Source: an uncultured Eubacterium sp.
GTDB taxonomy: Bacteria > Bacillota > Clostridia > Oscillospirales > Acutalibacteraceae
Length of the DNA: 64,000 nucleotides
Reading direction: 5' to 3'
NCBI GenBank assembly: GCA_934561395.1
Contig: CAKTGF010000004.1
Coordinates: forward strand, 186,001 to 250,000
Part shown: positions 1 to 8,021 of the stretch, piece by piece
How positions within the stretch are numbered: position 1 is the first letter of the stretch
How the letters are laid out: the number at the start of each line of letters is the position of its first letter
Made by a program: the position numbers and the translations under genes
The notes under the pieces: generated by a model
Told to the model about the DNA's origin: nothing
The model's input: the letters and a program-made list of their open reading frames with translations, nothing else
The model's database searches: none

Positions 1-1
1 T

Positions 2-574
2 TATCAACAACCTGTGTATATGCCCCAGCAGCCTGTGAAAAAGAAAAAGCCGCTCCATAAAAAGTGGTGGTTTTGGCTAATAATAGTCATTGTAGCTATT
101 GCAATTATATCATCATTGGGTTCACGTGATGACACTGCAACAAACGACAATAGTTCCGGTGTTATCAACACATCAGCGGAAAACACAGAGGTTAGTGCAT
201 CTGATACAGAAACAACTGAAAATACAACAGAGTCTACAACAAAGGAAACCACAACGGAAAAGAAAGTTCCTACCGAATATCATTCCGCCCTTACAAAAGC
301 GCAAACATACAGCGATGTTATGTATATGTCAAAGCAAGGAATATATGACCAATTAACCTCTGAATACGGCGAAAAGTTTTCAGAGGAAGCTGCAAAATAT
401 GCGGTTGAGCATGTCAACGCTGATTGGAATTATAATGCATTGCAAAAGGCAAAAACATATCAAGAAGAAATGGCAATGTCCCCTTCAGCAATACATGACC
501 AGCTAACCTCAAGCTATGGAGAGAAATTCACAAAAAAGCAGGCAGACTATGCAATTGAGCATTTAAACGATTAA
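2..574 (+). CDS. Ltp-type surface lipoprotein-like protein (5' truncated)
   Basis: The reading frame is open to the left edge, so the true start lies outside the window. Visible order: a Gln/Pro/Tyr-rich stretch, a Lys-rich patch, one hydrophobic membrane segment, a Thr/Ser/Glu-rich linker, then two tandem repeats of about 48 residues, each ending YGEKF..(K/E)..A.YA(I/V)EH. Such repeats are typical of the Ltp (host cell surface-exposed lipoprotein) domain, known in phage TP-J34 for blocking DNA injection of other phages but also common in non-phage Firmicutes surface proteins. No lipobox is visible in the part present. It converges on the next operon across a shared terminator. Family is fairly sure; a superinfection-exclusion role is only a possibility. 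Confidence 0.75.
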   Translation, partial: YQQPVYMPQQPVKKKKPLHKKWWFWLIIVIVAIAIISSLGSRDDTATNDNSSGVINTSAENTEVSASDTETTENTTESTTKETTTEKKVPTEYHSALTKAQTYSDVMYMSKQGIYDQLTSEYGEKFSEEAAKYAVEHVNADWNYNALQKAKTYQEEMAMSPSAIHDQLTSSYGEKFTKKQADYAIEHLND

Positions 575-600
575 TGCATATTTGCTATAGTTCACAAAAA

Positions 601-637
601 ATCCGAGATTCACTGATTTGTGAATCTCGGATTTTTT
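601..637. terminator. Bidirectional rho-independent terminator
   Basis: A 12-bp perfect inverted repeat (601-612 and 621-632) with an 8-base loop is flanked by A-tract and T-tract, so it can end transcripts from both the Ltp-type gene and the convergent envelope operon. Confidence 0.9.
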
Positions 638-649
638 ATAAATATTTAT

Positions 650-2209
650 CTAATTTTTCTTTTCCTCATGGTATTCCTGCTCGGTATTAACATTCCAAAC
701 AGCGGATTTATCACTTTTGTTATTAACTATTGCGTCAACGGCCTCAAAGGCGGTTGCCATTGAATGATCCATATTATTATAGCGGTGCTGGCCGTTTCTG
801 CCAATGCAATAAAGGTTATCAAAGCCATTTAAATAATCAACAAGCTTATCCATTTCGCTGTAGGTATCAAAATAAGCAGGATATGCCTTTTTAACACGCT
901 CTCTGTGGGAATCAAGCACATTAGCCCTTGAAGATATTACCCCCATTGAAACAAGCTCGTCAACTGCAAGAGAAACACATTCTTCCTCTGTCATATTCCA
1001 AAAACTGTCGCCCTCGGTGCAGAAATATTCAAGCCCAATCCACACGGTATCCTTTGGTTTATTAACCAAATAAGGCGACCAGTTATTGAACACCTGTATT
1101 CTACCCAGCTTTACATGGGTATCCTGCACATAAATCCAGCAATCGGGCACAATGTTGTTAATGGTTTTAATATCTGTTTTATTTTTAATTTTAAGGGTGT
1201 CAACAAGAAGCCCAACGGTTACAAAATCACGGTACGGCAGGCCGTCTGCAATGCGCTTAATATCCCCAGGCACATCAAAGCTCATGGAGTCCACCAAATC
1301 TTTAACCGGCATTGACGACATTACAATATCGGCATTGATTGTGGTTTCCTTACCGTCCTTTAGATAAGTAACTGAGGTCAAGTTGCCGCCGTTACTGTTA
1401 ACGCCAACCGCCTTTGCATTCATAACAATGCTTGCGCCGCCGTTTTTAACATCGTCGGCAACCTTTTCCCAAAGCTGACCGGGGCCGTATTTGGGGTAAT
1501 AAAATTCCTCAATCAAAGAGGTTTCGTCAGACGCCTTGCCGTTATTAAACAGCTTGCCCAAGGCATTTTTAACAACCTCGCTGACGGAAATGCCCTTTAC
1601 CCTTTGCTTTCCCCAGCTGGGGTCAATTTGGCTTGGGTGCCTGCCCCAAAGCTTTTCGGTATAGCCCTCAAAGAAAATTGAATAAAGGGTCTTGCCGAAA
1701 TGGTTTATATACAAATCCTCAAGGCTGTTTTCCTCACGCTTGTGCAGGCAGGAGGCAATGTATGTAACGCCTGATTCAACAGTTCTTTTAAAGCCCATAT
1801 TAATAAAGGTTTGGGGCTTCATTGAAATGGGATAATCGAAAAACTTGTTTAAAAAATATATTCTTGAAACTCGGTTTCTGATAAGAAAAACATTATCCTC
1901 TTTTTCAGGGTCGGGTCCACCCGGAGAAAGCCTTTTTTCCCTGTTTAAAATTTTATCGTCAAAGGCAGGAGCACCCTGAACAGGCAACTTGTCAGCCCAC
2001 CATTTCATTACCCTTTCATCCTTTGAAAAGAACCTGTGGCCGCCGATGTCCATTCTGTTGCCGTTATATTTTACGGTTCGTGAAATGCCGCCGATAGCAT
2101 CGCTTTCCTCAAGAACGGTAATGTTATATTCCCTGTTACCCTCTTTTAAAAGAGTGTCGGCAGCGGTCAATCCCGCAGGGCCTGCACCGATAATAACTAC
2201 ATTTTTCAT
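650..2209 (-). CDS. FAD-dependent oxidoreductase, UDP-galactopyranose-mutase/protoporphyrinogen-oxidase-like
   Basis: A 519-residue flavoprotein with an N-terminal Rossmann FAD motif (IIGAGPAG, residues 6-13), the GG.SRT and GGHRFF segments characteristic of the UDP-galactopyranose mutase/amine-oxidase group, and a C-terminal IGRNGQ.R.NNMDHS segment that closes the FAD site. Relatives are usually found in capsule and exopolysaccharide loci. It is longer than classical Glf (about 370 residues), so it should not be called Glf without more evidence. It is the last gene of a five-gene minus-strand operon and starts 6 bases after the preceding small gene. By context it may alter a nucleotide sugar or lipid-linked sugar for a surface polymer. 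Substrate unknown. Confidence 0.8.
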   Translation of the reverse strand: MKNVVIIGAGPAGLTAADTLLKEGNREYNITVLEESDAIGGISRTVKYNGNRMDIGGHRFFSKDERVMKWWADKLPVQGAPAFDDKILNREKRLSPGGPDPEKEDNVFLIRNRVSRIYFLNKFFDYPISMKPQTFINMGFKRTVESGVTYIASCLHKREENSLEDLYINHFGKTLYSIFFEGYTEKLWGRHPSQIDPSWGKQRVKGISVSEVVKNALGKLFNNGKASDETSLIEEFYYPKYGPGQLWEKVADDVKNGGASIVMNAKAVGVNSNGGNLTSVTYLKDGKETTINADIVMSSMPVKDLVDSMSFDVPGDIKRIADGLPYRDFVTVGLLVDTLKIKNKTDIKTINNIVPDCWIYVQDTHVKLGRIQVFNNWSPYLVNKPKDTVWIGLEYFCTEGDSFWNMTEEECVSLAVDELVSMGVISSRANVLDSHRERVKKAYPAYFDTYSEMDKLVDYLNGFDNLYCIGRNGQHRYNNMDHSMATAFEAVDAIVNNKSDKSAVWNVNTEQEYHEEKKN

Positions 2210-2215
2210 GGCGAT

Positions 2216-2431
2216 TTATTTCTCCTCATCCTTGGCGGAAGAAACCGAATAATCAACAATATCATCTTCAATTTCTTTCTTTTCCTCAATATTAAGGGTC
2301 TTTTTAACCTTATTTTTAGCACGCCTAAAGACAATGCCAACAACGGCGCCCACAGTTATTACCGCACCTGCCACAATTTGTATTGTGTAGCTCATAACAG
2401 AAGGGTCAATATACGCTTTATACAGTTCCAT
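2216..2431 (-). CDS. Small single-pass membrane protein of the envelope operon
   Basis: A 71-residue protein: short N-terminal segment, one hydrophobic helix (about residues 16-36), a basic RRAKNKVKK patch suggesting an inside C-terminus, then an acidic tail. I do not recognise a family. It lies between the 105-residue soluble protein and the FAD oxidoreductase, with 23- and 6-base gaps, so it is almost certainly co-transcribed. Position and size suggest a membrane anchor or accessory subunit for the polymer machinery, which is inference only. Confidence 0.7.
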   Translation of the reverse strand: MELYKAYIDPSVMSYTIQIVAGAVITVGAVVGIVFRRAKNKVKKTLNIEEKKEIEDDIVDYSVSSAKDEEK

Positions 2432-2454
2432 TTTTATCTCCCCTTGGCAAAGAA

Positions 2455-2772
2455 TTATTCTTCAATGTCAATATTTTTCTTAACCTTTTTTGATGCCTTT
2501 GCGGCAGAAATATATTCGTCAAGGCCCTCGGTATCAATTTCGCCGGGGTTTTCCATTCCCTTATCAATCATATTATTAAGGGCGTCAAAGCCGTCGGAAT
2601 ATTTATCCTTAACCTGCTGCGAGGCGTTTTTGTTCATATCCTCAGAAACATTGTTTGCCAAATCCTTAAGTGAGGATAAAGCGCCCATAAGCTCCTCAGG
2701 GGTTGCCTTATCCAAATCCTTTGGCATATTCTTTTTAACCTGACCGAGAATGTCTGCAAATGAAAATCCCAT
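2455..2772 (-). CDS. Small soluble helical protein of the envelope operon, unknown function
   Basis: A 105-residue protein without signal peptide or membrane segment, rich in Lys, Asp and Asn and predicted by eye to be mostly amphipathic helix. I do not recognise a family. It starts 3 bases after the stop of the YidC-phosphotransferase fusion and is followed by the 71-residue membrane protein, so it belongs to the same operon. A cytoplasmic accessory role is possible. Confidence 0.7.
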   Translation of the reverse strand: MGFSFADILGQVKKNMPKDLDKATPEELMGALSSLKDLANNVSEDMNKNASQQVKDKYSDGFDALNNMIDKGMENPGEIDTEGLDEYISAAKASKKVKKNIDIEE

Positions 2773-2775
2773 GAT

Positions 2776-4833
2776 TTACTCCTTATTCTGCTTTTGTTTT
2801 TTTATTAATTGCTGAATTATATATTTACCTGCAACCTCGCCGTTTTTGCCGAAATTGGAAATATATGTGTTGCGAATGTTAAGTATTTTATCGGCATAGC
2901 TGTCCTTTTGCTCCAAAAGGCTCTGCGCCGCATTATATGCCTTGCCTGCCTCGTTAACCTCCAGGCTTATGCCAACCTCATTTCTAAGCTTAATTTCCAA
3001 AGGCTCAATGCCGATTTGCTTATATTCCTTGTTCATAACCTTCATGGGCGTGTTAATAAACAAGCAGGGCTTTAGGGTTACATAGGAATATTCAAAGGCA
3101 ATTGCCGACCAATCGGTAATCAGCAGGTCTGACTGATAAATTGAGTCGCTTGATGTGAAATCAAGCTCAAATTTTAAATCGTCGCCCTTATAGTCAGAGT
3201 ATTTTTTAACAATTGCGTCAAGCCTTTGCGAATAACGCTTAACATATTCGGGATGTGGGCGAACAATAATGTTAAGCCCCTTTCCCAAAAGGGAGGATAA
3301 AAGCTCATCCAGGCAAAGGTCAAGAATATTATCCTCCTGCCAGGAGGGTGCAACAAGCACCCGGGGTGTGCCCCCCTCTCGCCTTGGCATTTGGTCATAC
3401 TGCTGCTTTAAAATCTCCAAAAAGCCGTAGCCTGCCATAACAAGGTTCTTTGGCGGTAGATTATAAATCTCCTCCTGCCTGCGGATTTCGGGAATTTGGA
3501 ACTCACCTATGCAGAAGATAGTATCATAGCTGTCAAGGCTGTGGTTATTAAGCAAAAGGTGCGTGCTCATAGGGCCGTGCATAGTATAAATATACTCAAT
3601 ATCCTTGCGGATATATGAACGTTTGTAATGGAAATTTTCAATATCCGGCATTGTCATTAAAACAATGTCAGCATCCATTTTCATAAACAGGGTTATAAGC
3701 TTTTTTTCGCCGATAAAATAGGGCCTTATCTTTGAATTTTCCTTGGCTAAATTAAAAATATTATCATTAGGGTCGCTTGTAACATAATGGATAATAATAT
3801 TTGAATTATTCAGTAAGTAATCAATAATTGTGCTGAAATATTTGTAATAGCCGTTCCGCTCGGAATAAATAACAAGGTGCTTGTTTGCAACGGAAAAGAA
3901 TTTTTTATAATCTGCCTTTTCACGCCTGTAAAGCTGGCTGCCTACCTCAATTTTATTTTTTTGGCCCACGGAATCAATTTTTTCAAGCTCTTTTTTACTT
4001 TCCTCAAGAGCCTTATAGTCAATATATTTTTTAGGGTTTATTATTGCATTTAAAACCAGCTGTTGAACCATTGTGAACAGGTTGCTGAAAATCCAGTAAA
4101 GGCCGATGCCTGCCGGCACAAAGCCGCCGAGAACAAGTGAAATGCCAACCGAAAGTGCATTTGTAGCCAGCTGCTGAGCCCTGCCCTGCTCCGCCTGCAA
4201 GGGGTTCATTTTGTTTTGAAACAAGCACAGTGCCAAAGCGCAGCCCCCTGCTAAAACCGGAACCAAAAGCATTATTCCCCCTGCCGCAATAGGTGTGGAG
4301 GATAAATCAAAGCCCAAAAAGTTCATATCAAGGGCTTTTATTGCCGACAAATCGGTGCCGTCAACCGTAAATCCCTCCTGTATCGCTTTTACAACCGCAA
4401 GCTGAATTGAATTTGAGCTGCTGTCAAGTCCCATGCCGGCACAAACGGAATTAATAAGCGCCGAAGCGGTATTTTTATCCATAGCAAGCACATTGCTCAA
4501 GGGATTATAAATAATTTGAACAACGCACATTAACAGCACAAGCTGAATAACCATGGGCAGCATGCCTGCCAATGGGCGATATTTTTCTCTTTTATAAAGG
4601 CTTAACTGCTCCTCTGAAATTTTATCTTTTTCGCCGTAGTATTTGGCTTTAATCACATTAAGCTCGGGCTGGAGCTTAACAAGTTTTACAGAATTTTTAT
4701 GGGTCCATAAGGAAACAGGAAGCATAACAACCTTTGTCAGCAGGGTAAATAAAATTATTGCCAGCCCGTAGTTTGACAGCAGGTTGTAGCAAAGCCGCAT
4801 TATGTAACCGAAAGGATACGCTAAATACTCCAT
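2776..4833 (-). CDS. YidC/Oxa1-type insertase fused to CDP-glycerol glycerophosphotransferase
   Basis: One continuous 685-residue frame with two recognisable parts. Residues 1-270 are a YidC/Oxa1 insertase: membrane helices around 20-42, 88-110, 182-206 and 228-262, with a charged Lys34 where SpoIIIJ/YidC carries the functional Arg of the hydrophilic groove. After a charged linker (270-315), residues 318-680 form a TagB/TagF-type CDP-glycerol phosphotransferase with His419-Gly420, an RPHPE motif at 525-529 and ITDWS at 572-576, matching the family HG, HP and DYSS motifs. TagF enzymes polymerise glycerol phosphate for wall teichoic acid. The fusion implies a membrane-anchored polymerase whose anchor is an insertase fold. 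The ATG has a GGGGAG site 10 bases after the sulfatase-like gene. Confidence 0.88.
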   Translation of the reverse strand: MEYLAYPFGYIMRLCYNLLSNYGLAIILFTLLTKVVMLPVSLWTHKNSVKLVKLQPELNVIKAKYYGEKDKISEEQLSLYKREKYRPLAGMLPMVIQLVLLMCVVQIIYNPLSNVLAMDKNTASALINSVCAGMGLDSSSNSIQLAVVKAIQEGFTVDGTDLSAIKALDMNFLGFDLSSTPIAAGGIMLLVPVLAGGCALALCLFQNKMNPLQAEQGRAQQLATNALSVGISLVLGGFVPAGIGLYWIFSNLFTMVQQLVLNAIINPKKYIDYKALEESKKELEKIDSVGQKNKIEVGSQLYRREKADYKKFFSVANKHLVIYSERNGYYKYFSTIIDYLLNNSNIIIHYVTSDPNDNIFNLAKENSKIRPYFIGEKKLITLFMKMDADIVLMTMPDIENFHYKRSYIRKDIEYIYTMHGPMSTHLLLNNHSLDSYDTIFCIGEFQIPEIRRQEEIYNLPPKNLVMAGYGFLEILKQQYDQMPRREGGTPRVLVAPSWQEDNILDLCLDELLSSLLGKGLNIIVRPHPEYVKRYSQRLDAIVKKYSDYKGDDLKFELDFTSSDSIYQSDLLITDWSAIAFEYSYVTLKPCLFINTPMKVMNKEYKQIGIEPLEIKLRNEVGISLEVNEAGKAYNAAQSLLEQKDSYADKILNIRNTYISNFGKNGEVAGKYIIQQLIKKQKQNKE

Positions 4834-4843
4834 AACTCCCCCA

Positions 4844-6589
4844 TCAATACCACTGATAATCAGATTTTATACGCTCGGCTATTTTCCAATTTGAAATATC
4901 CGTGGCGTCGCCCTCAATTGAATATTTGTTAAAGCAAAGCTTGTGCTCTGCCGGGCTGTAAACAGATTGATAAAAAGTTCTGCAGACATTTTCATTTTCG
5001 CCTATGTCAAAAACTCCCCTGCCGTAGCTGTTTTCGGTCTTTAAGCCTGCATCCTTAACAATTGTGGGGATTATATCGGCGGCGGAAACCTGGGCGTGTG
5101 AAACCGAAGAGCCCTCGGTATCTGTATTTCTCGGCTTAACCATAATGCAGGTTTTAACGCCGCTTTCAACCTGAGCGTCCAAATCCTCGGTTTCGGTGTA
5201 TGGAATACCGTGGTCACCTGCAATTATAATTGTTGAATTGTCATAAACGCCCAGTTCTTTAAGCTGGTTTAAATATTCGTAAACCAATTTAAAACTGCCC
5301 TTTGTTTGGGATAATGAGGTTGCGTTTTCTGTTCTCTCGCAGTTTTCGTCAAGAACAAAGGGTGTGTGGCAGCCGTGAAGATACAAAAATGTGTAATTTT
5401 TATCGCTGCCTGAATCGCTTAAATTGTTTTCAGTGATTAAATCGTAAAGTTTGGCGTCGTCATTAGCGTAAATGCCGTTTTCGCAGTTAAGCTTTGACAG
5501 ATTGTTAGTTCTGCCGGTGTTTGCGTTTTCATACATCTGACTTGTTAAGGTCATTGAAAATGAGCGTGCAAAGGAAAGTTCAGTTAAATATTTGAATATA
5601 TCGGTTTTATTTGGGGTGTAGCCCTCAACCTTTTCAACATTATCGGCAATTCCGTTAAAGCTTGACGCATCGGAATAAACATAATATCTGTCGGCATAAA
5701 CGCTTACGCTGTAGCCGTTATTTTTTAAATCCTTTAAAAACGGCGAGGTTTGGTATGCCTCGTCAAAATACTCGGTGGGCGAGCATTGCAGGCTGTATTC
5801 AACGCCGGAAATCATATAGGGCACACCGGGAAATGTGCGGGTATACATTGATGTGGCGTTGTCAAAAATCGTAAAGCCGTCAAGATCGTCAAAAAAGCTT
5901 GGGTCATCCTTAATAACATTTTCGTAATAAGTGGTATCAAATCTGTCAAACAATATGTAAATGATATTTTCCTTTTCCGACGCCTTGGTAATATCCTTTT
6001 GCGACAGCACATATTCGGTATTTATTCCCTTATCGGAAAACAGGTTGTATTTGGTAAAATCGGTAACAAGGCTTGCACCGTTCATTACTATGAGCAAAAC
6101 GCTTAAGTAAATAACAACCTTTTTCCAAACATTCATCAGCAGCCCTGAAACAAGAACTATTGCCAGAATAATTATAACATAAATTATAAATGACAGAACA
6201 AGGTCGCCGTAGCTTGCGTTTTTAGCGTCGCCCGAAACAACGGTAACAGCCTTAACGCACAGGTTATCAAAATAGCTGGCAACTATAATTGAAAAAGCAA
6301 GAGCTGAAAGCATATTCAGCAAATATCTGTTAAACAGCATTAAAAAGCCAAACAGCAGTGCAAAGCCTATAACAAAGCTTAACACCACCAAGCCGATTAT
6401 ATCGCTGAAAGAAAAGGCAAACTCACGCATATTATTTGCGTAAATATCAATAGGACCGAAAAGTAAAAATACAAAGGACATTGTAAGTGAGGTCAAAGCC
6501 GCAATTATTGCCTTTTCCTTTGTTGAATATTTACTGAATTTTGGTTTTGAGGAATTTTCTTTGTCTTTCTCTGCTTTACCGAATTTCAT
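4844..6589 (-). CDS. LTA-synthase/sulfatase-fold membrane phosphotransferase-like protein
   Basis: A 581-residue protein with five or so N-terminal membrane helices (about 28-170) followed by an extracellular alkaline-phosphatase-superfamily domain. Metal-site features can be seen: Asp215 in ILFDRF, a likely nucleophile Thr252 in RTFPG, His405/His408 in LHGCHTP and Asp459-His460 in AGDHG. This layout matches lipoteichoic-acid synthases and membrane sulfatase-like phosphoglycerol or phosphoethanolamine transferases. It is the first gene of the operon, with a promoter near 6657-6685. Beside a CDP-glycerol polymerase fusion it may transfer phosphoglycerol or a related group on the outer face. 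Exact substrate unknown. Confidence 0.82.
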   Translation of the reverse strand: MKFGKAEKDKENSSKPKFSKYSTKEKAIIAALTSLTMSFVFLLFGPIDIYANNMREFAFSFSDIIGLVVLSFVIGFALLFGFLMLFNRYLLNMLSALAFSIIVASYFDNLCVKAVTVVSGDAKNASYGDLVLSFIIYVIIILAIVLVSGLLMNVWKKVVIYLSVLLIVMNGASLVTDFTKYNLFSDKGINTEYVLSQKDITKASEKENIIYILFDRFDTTYYENVIKDDPSFFDDLDGFTIFDNATSMYTRTFPGVPYMISGVEYSLQCSPTEYFDEAYQTSPFLKDLKNNGYSVSVYADRYYVYSDASSFNGIADNVEKVEGYTPNKTDIFKYLTELSFARSFSMTLTSQMYENANTGRTNNLSKLNCENGIYANDDAKLYDLITENNLSDSGSDKNYTFLYLHGCHTPFVLDENCERTENATSLSQTKGSFKLVYEYLNQLKELGVYDNSTIIIAGDHGIPYTETEDLDAQVESGVKTCIMVKPRNTDTEGSSVSHAQVSAADIIPTIVKDAGLKTENSYGRGVFDIGENENVCRTFYQSVYSPAEHKLCFNKYSIEGDATDISNWKIAERIKSDYQWY

Positions 6590-6656
6590 TTATTACTCCC
6601 AAATACCGACAGTAATTTGTGCACCAAGCACGAGGCTGTCTTTAGATAATATATTG

Positions 6657-6685
6657 ATTATAGCATAAATACACAAATCAGTAAA
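6657..6685 (-). promoter_or_regulatory. Promoter of the envelope operon
   Basis: On the minus strand, TTTACT (6680-6685), a 17-base spacer and a perfect TATAAT (6657-6662) lie about 70 bases upstream of the sulfatase-like gene. The leader has a GGGAG ribosome site. Confidence 0.65.
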
Positions 6686-6736
6686 GAAAGTTTATTAATA
6701 ATTTACAGTAATTATGTAATATGCACAAATAAACAT

Positions 6737-6766
6737 AAAAAAGACCGACTGATTAAACAGTCGGTC
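6737..6766 (-). terminator. Terminator after the radical SAM gene
   Basis: An 8-bp perfect stem (6743-6750 with 6759-6766), followed on the minus strand by six T residues, ends the ECF/radical SAM transcript. Confidence 0.85.
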
Positions 6767-6781
6767 AAGGTTAAAAACAAT

Positions 6782-7393
6782 TTATCTGCCCCTTGCAAAA
6801 GAACGCAAAACAAATTTTGCACCAAGGCTTTCGCATATTTCTCTTGATTTTTCAATATTTTCCTTGCTGATAACATCCACAACGGTCATGTGCACCTCGT
6901 TGCCGCAGGCAACACATTCCTTGGTAAACTTAATCATAGCGTCAAAGGCCTTACCCTTAAATATATTTCGGGTAATTTTGTCATACTGCTGGGAATCGGG
7001 ATTGTTAAGTGACACCGAAATAATATCAATAACACTGCATATTTCTTTAGCGGTGGGTCTTTCGTTAATTAAGTCTGAAAGGCCGTTGGTGTTAATTCTC
7101 AGCTTAATGCCGGGCTTTTTAGCCTTAACATAGCGAGCAGCCTCAAGCAAATTATCAAGGGCATTTGTGGGTTCGCCGTAGCCGCAGAATACAGCCTCGT
7201 TTACATTTGAAAAATCATAATTATCAATTGCGGCCTTAATTTCCTCAATTGTGGGCTCCTCGTCAAACCAAAGCCTTTCGGCATCGCCCACAGCGTCGCC
7301 CTTTGAGCGAATACAAAAGGCACAGTTACAGGGGCATTTGTTGGTTATGTTAAAGTATGTTCCGCCCTCAAGAGTATAAATAATATCTGCCAT
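6782..7393 (-). CDS. Radical SAM protein, TIGR04100-like
   Basis: A short (203-residue) radical SAM enzyme. The CxxxCxxC cluster motif is at Cys20, Cys24 and Cys27, followed by a GYGEPT segment for SAM binding and conserved LRINTNG and SVSLNN strands. From memory this matches the TIGR04100 family, whose members occur next to a TIGR04002 ECF-type membrane protein, exactly the arrangement here (11-base gap, shared transcript, terminator behind). The reaction is unknown. Pairing with a vitamin-type transporter S component suggests that the enzyme makes or alters the transported molecule. Family assignment from recall, not from a search. Confidence 0.82.
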   Translation of the reverse strand: MADIIYTLEGGTYFNITNKCPCNCAFCIRSKGDAVGDAERLWFDEEPTIEEIKAAIDNYDFSNVNEAVFCGYGEPTNALDNLLEAARYVKAKKPGIKLRINTNGLSDLINERPTAKEICSVIDIISVSLNNPDSQQYDKITRNIFKGKAFDAMIKFTKECVACGNEVHMTVVDVISKENIEKSREICESLGAKFVLRSFARGR

Positions 7394-7404
7394 AAAGTAT
7401 CACC

Positions 7405-7908
7405 TTAATTCAACTTAATTTTAGACTTGATTTTAACGCCATCAAGCGCAAGAGCAAGCACAATAAAGATAATTGCGCTGCCAACTGCCTGAATAACATT
7501 GCCGGGTATATCAACCACAGCGTAGGACTTGTCAATAATCAAATCTGCAATATAATATCCGCCAACAGTAATCAAGCCTGCGGGAATTGTCATTAAAGCA
7601 GAAACAGGCGTTAAAATCTTTTCACTCTTCTTTGTTGTCAAAACAAAAATAAGTGCTAAAAGAGATTTGCTGATAATAGTTGCCGGTGCGTATGAAAAAT
7701 ATCCCCCTACAATATCTGCAAGGCCCTCGCCGATTGCAGCTGCAAGCACAGCCCAAGGGCCGCCGACTACCGATGCACAAATATAAACAAGTGCGTCGCC
7801 AAAATGAACATATCCCGATGCAACAGGCACCTTAACAAACATTGTGAGCACAAAAATCATTGCTGCAAACATGGCTGAAACCGCCATCTTTTTAACCTTA
7901 CTATTCAT
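7405..7908 (-). CDS. ECF transporter S component, TIGR04002-like
   Basis: A 167-residue integral membrane protein with six or so hydrophobic helices and the typical ECF S-component N-terminus (KKMAVSAMFAAMIFVLT), followed by VHFGDALVYICA and a glycine-rich GEGLADIVGGYFSYAPATII region. I chose the ATG at 7908 because a GAGGAGC ribosome site lies 5 bases before it; an in-frame extension to 7992 has no such site. S components bind a vitamin or metal and recruit the shared EcfAAT module, which is not in this window. Linked to a radical SAM protein and a divergent MocR-type regulator, so a vitamin-B6-like or other cofactor substrate is plausible but unproven. Confidence 0.85.
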   Translation of the reverse strand: MNSKVKKMAVSAMFAAMIFVLTMFVKVPVASGYVHFGDALVYICASVVGGPWAVLAAAIGEGLADIVGGYFSYAPATIISKSLLALIFVLTTKKSEKILTPVSALMTIPAGLITVGGYYIADLIIDKSYAVVDIPGNVIQAVGSAIIFIVLALALDGVKIKSKIKLN

Positions 7909-7939
7909 AATTAGCTCCTCAAACAGTTGAAAAATCAGC

Positions 7940-7983
7940 TTGCCTTTTATTAAAGAATAGTATATAATAACCCCGTGTATAAT
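7940..7983 (+). promoter_or_regulatory. MocR gene promoter with candidate direct-repeat operator
   Basis: TTGCCT (7940-7945), 17 bases and TATAAT (7963-7968) precede the regulator gene. Two near-identical 9-mers, GTATATAAT (7960-7968) and GTGTATAAT (7975-7983), are spaced by 15 bp and overlap the -10 box. Direct repeats are usual operator elements of MocR regulators, so autoregulation and control of the divergent ECF/radical SAM pair are likely. Confidence 0.6.
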
Positions 7984-8021
7984 TAAATGCACAATATTGT
8001 TATTTTTTTAAGGTACAGTTT

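Noticed and set aside
2..574. Edge of a prophage
   Set aside because: Only the Ltp-type gene recalls phages; no integrase, structural, lysis or att-like sequence is visible, and the two tRNA-Leu genes have intact flanks without repeats.
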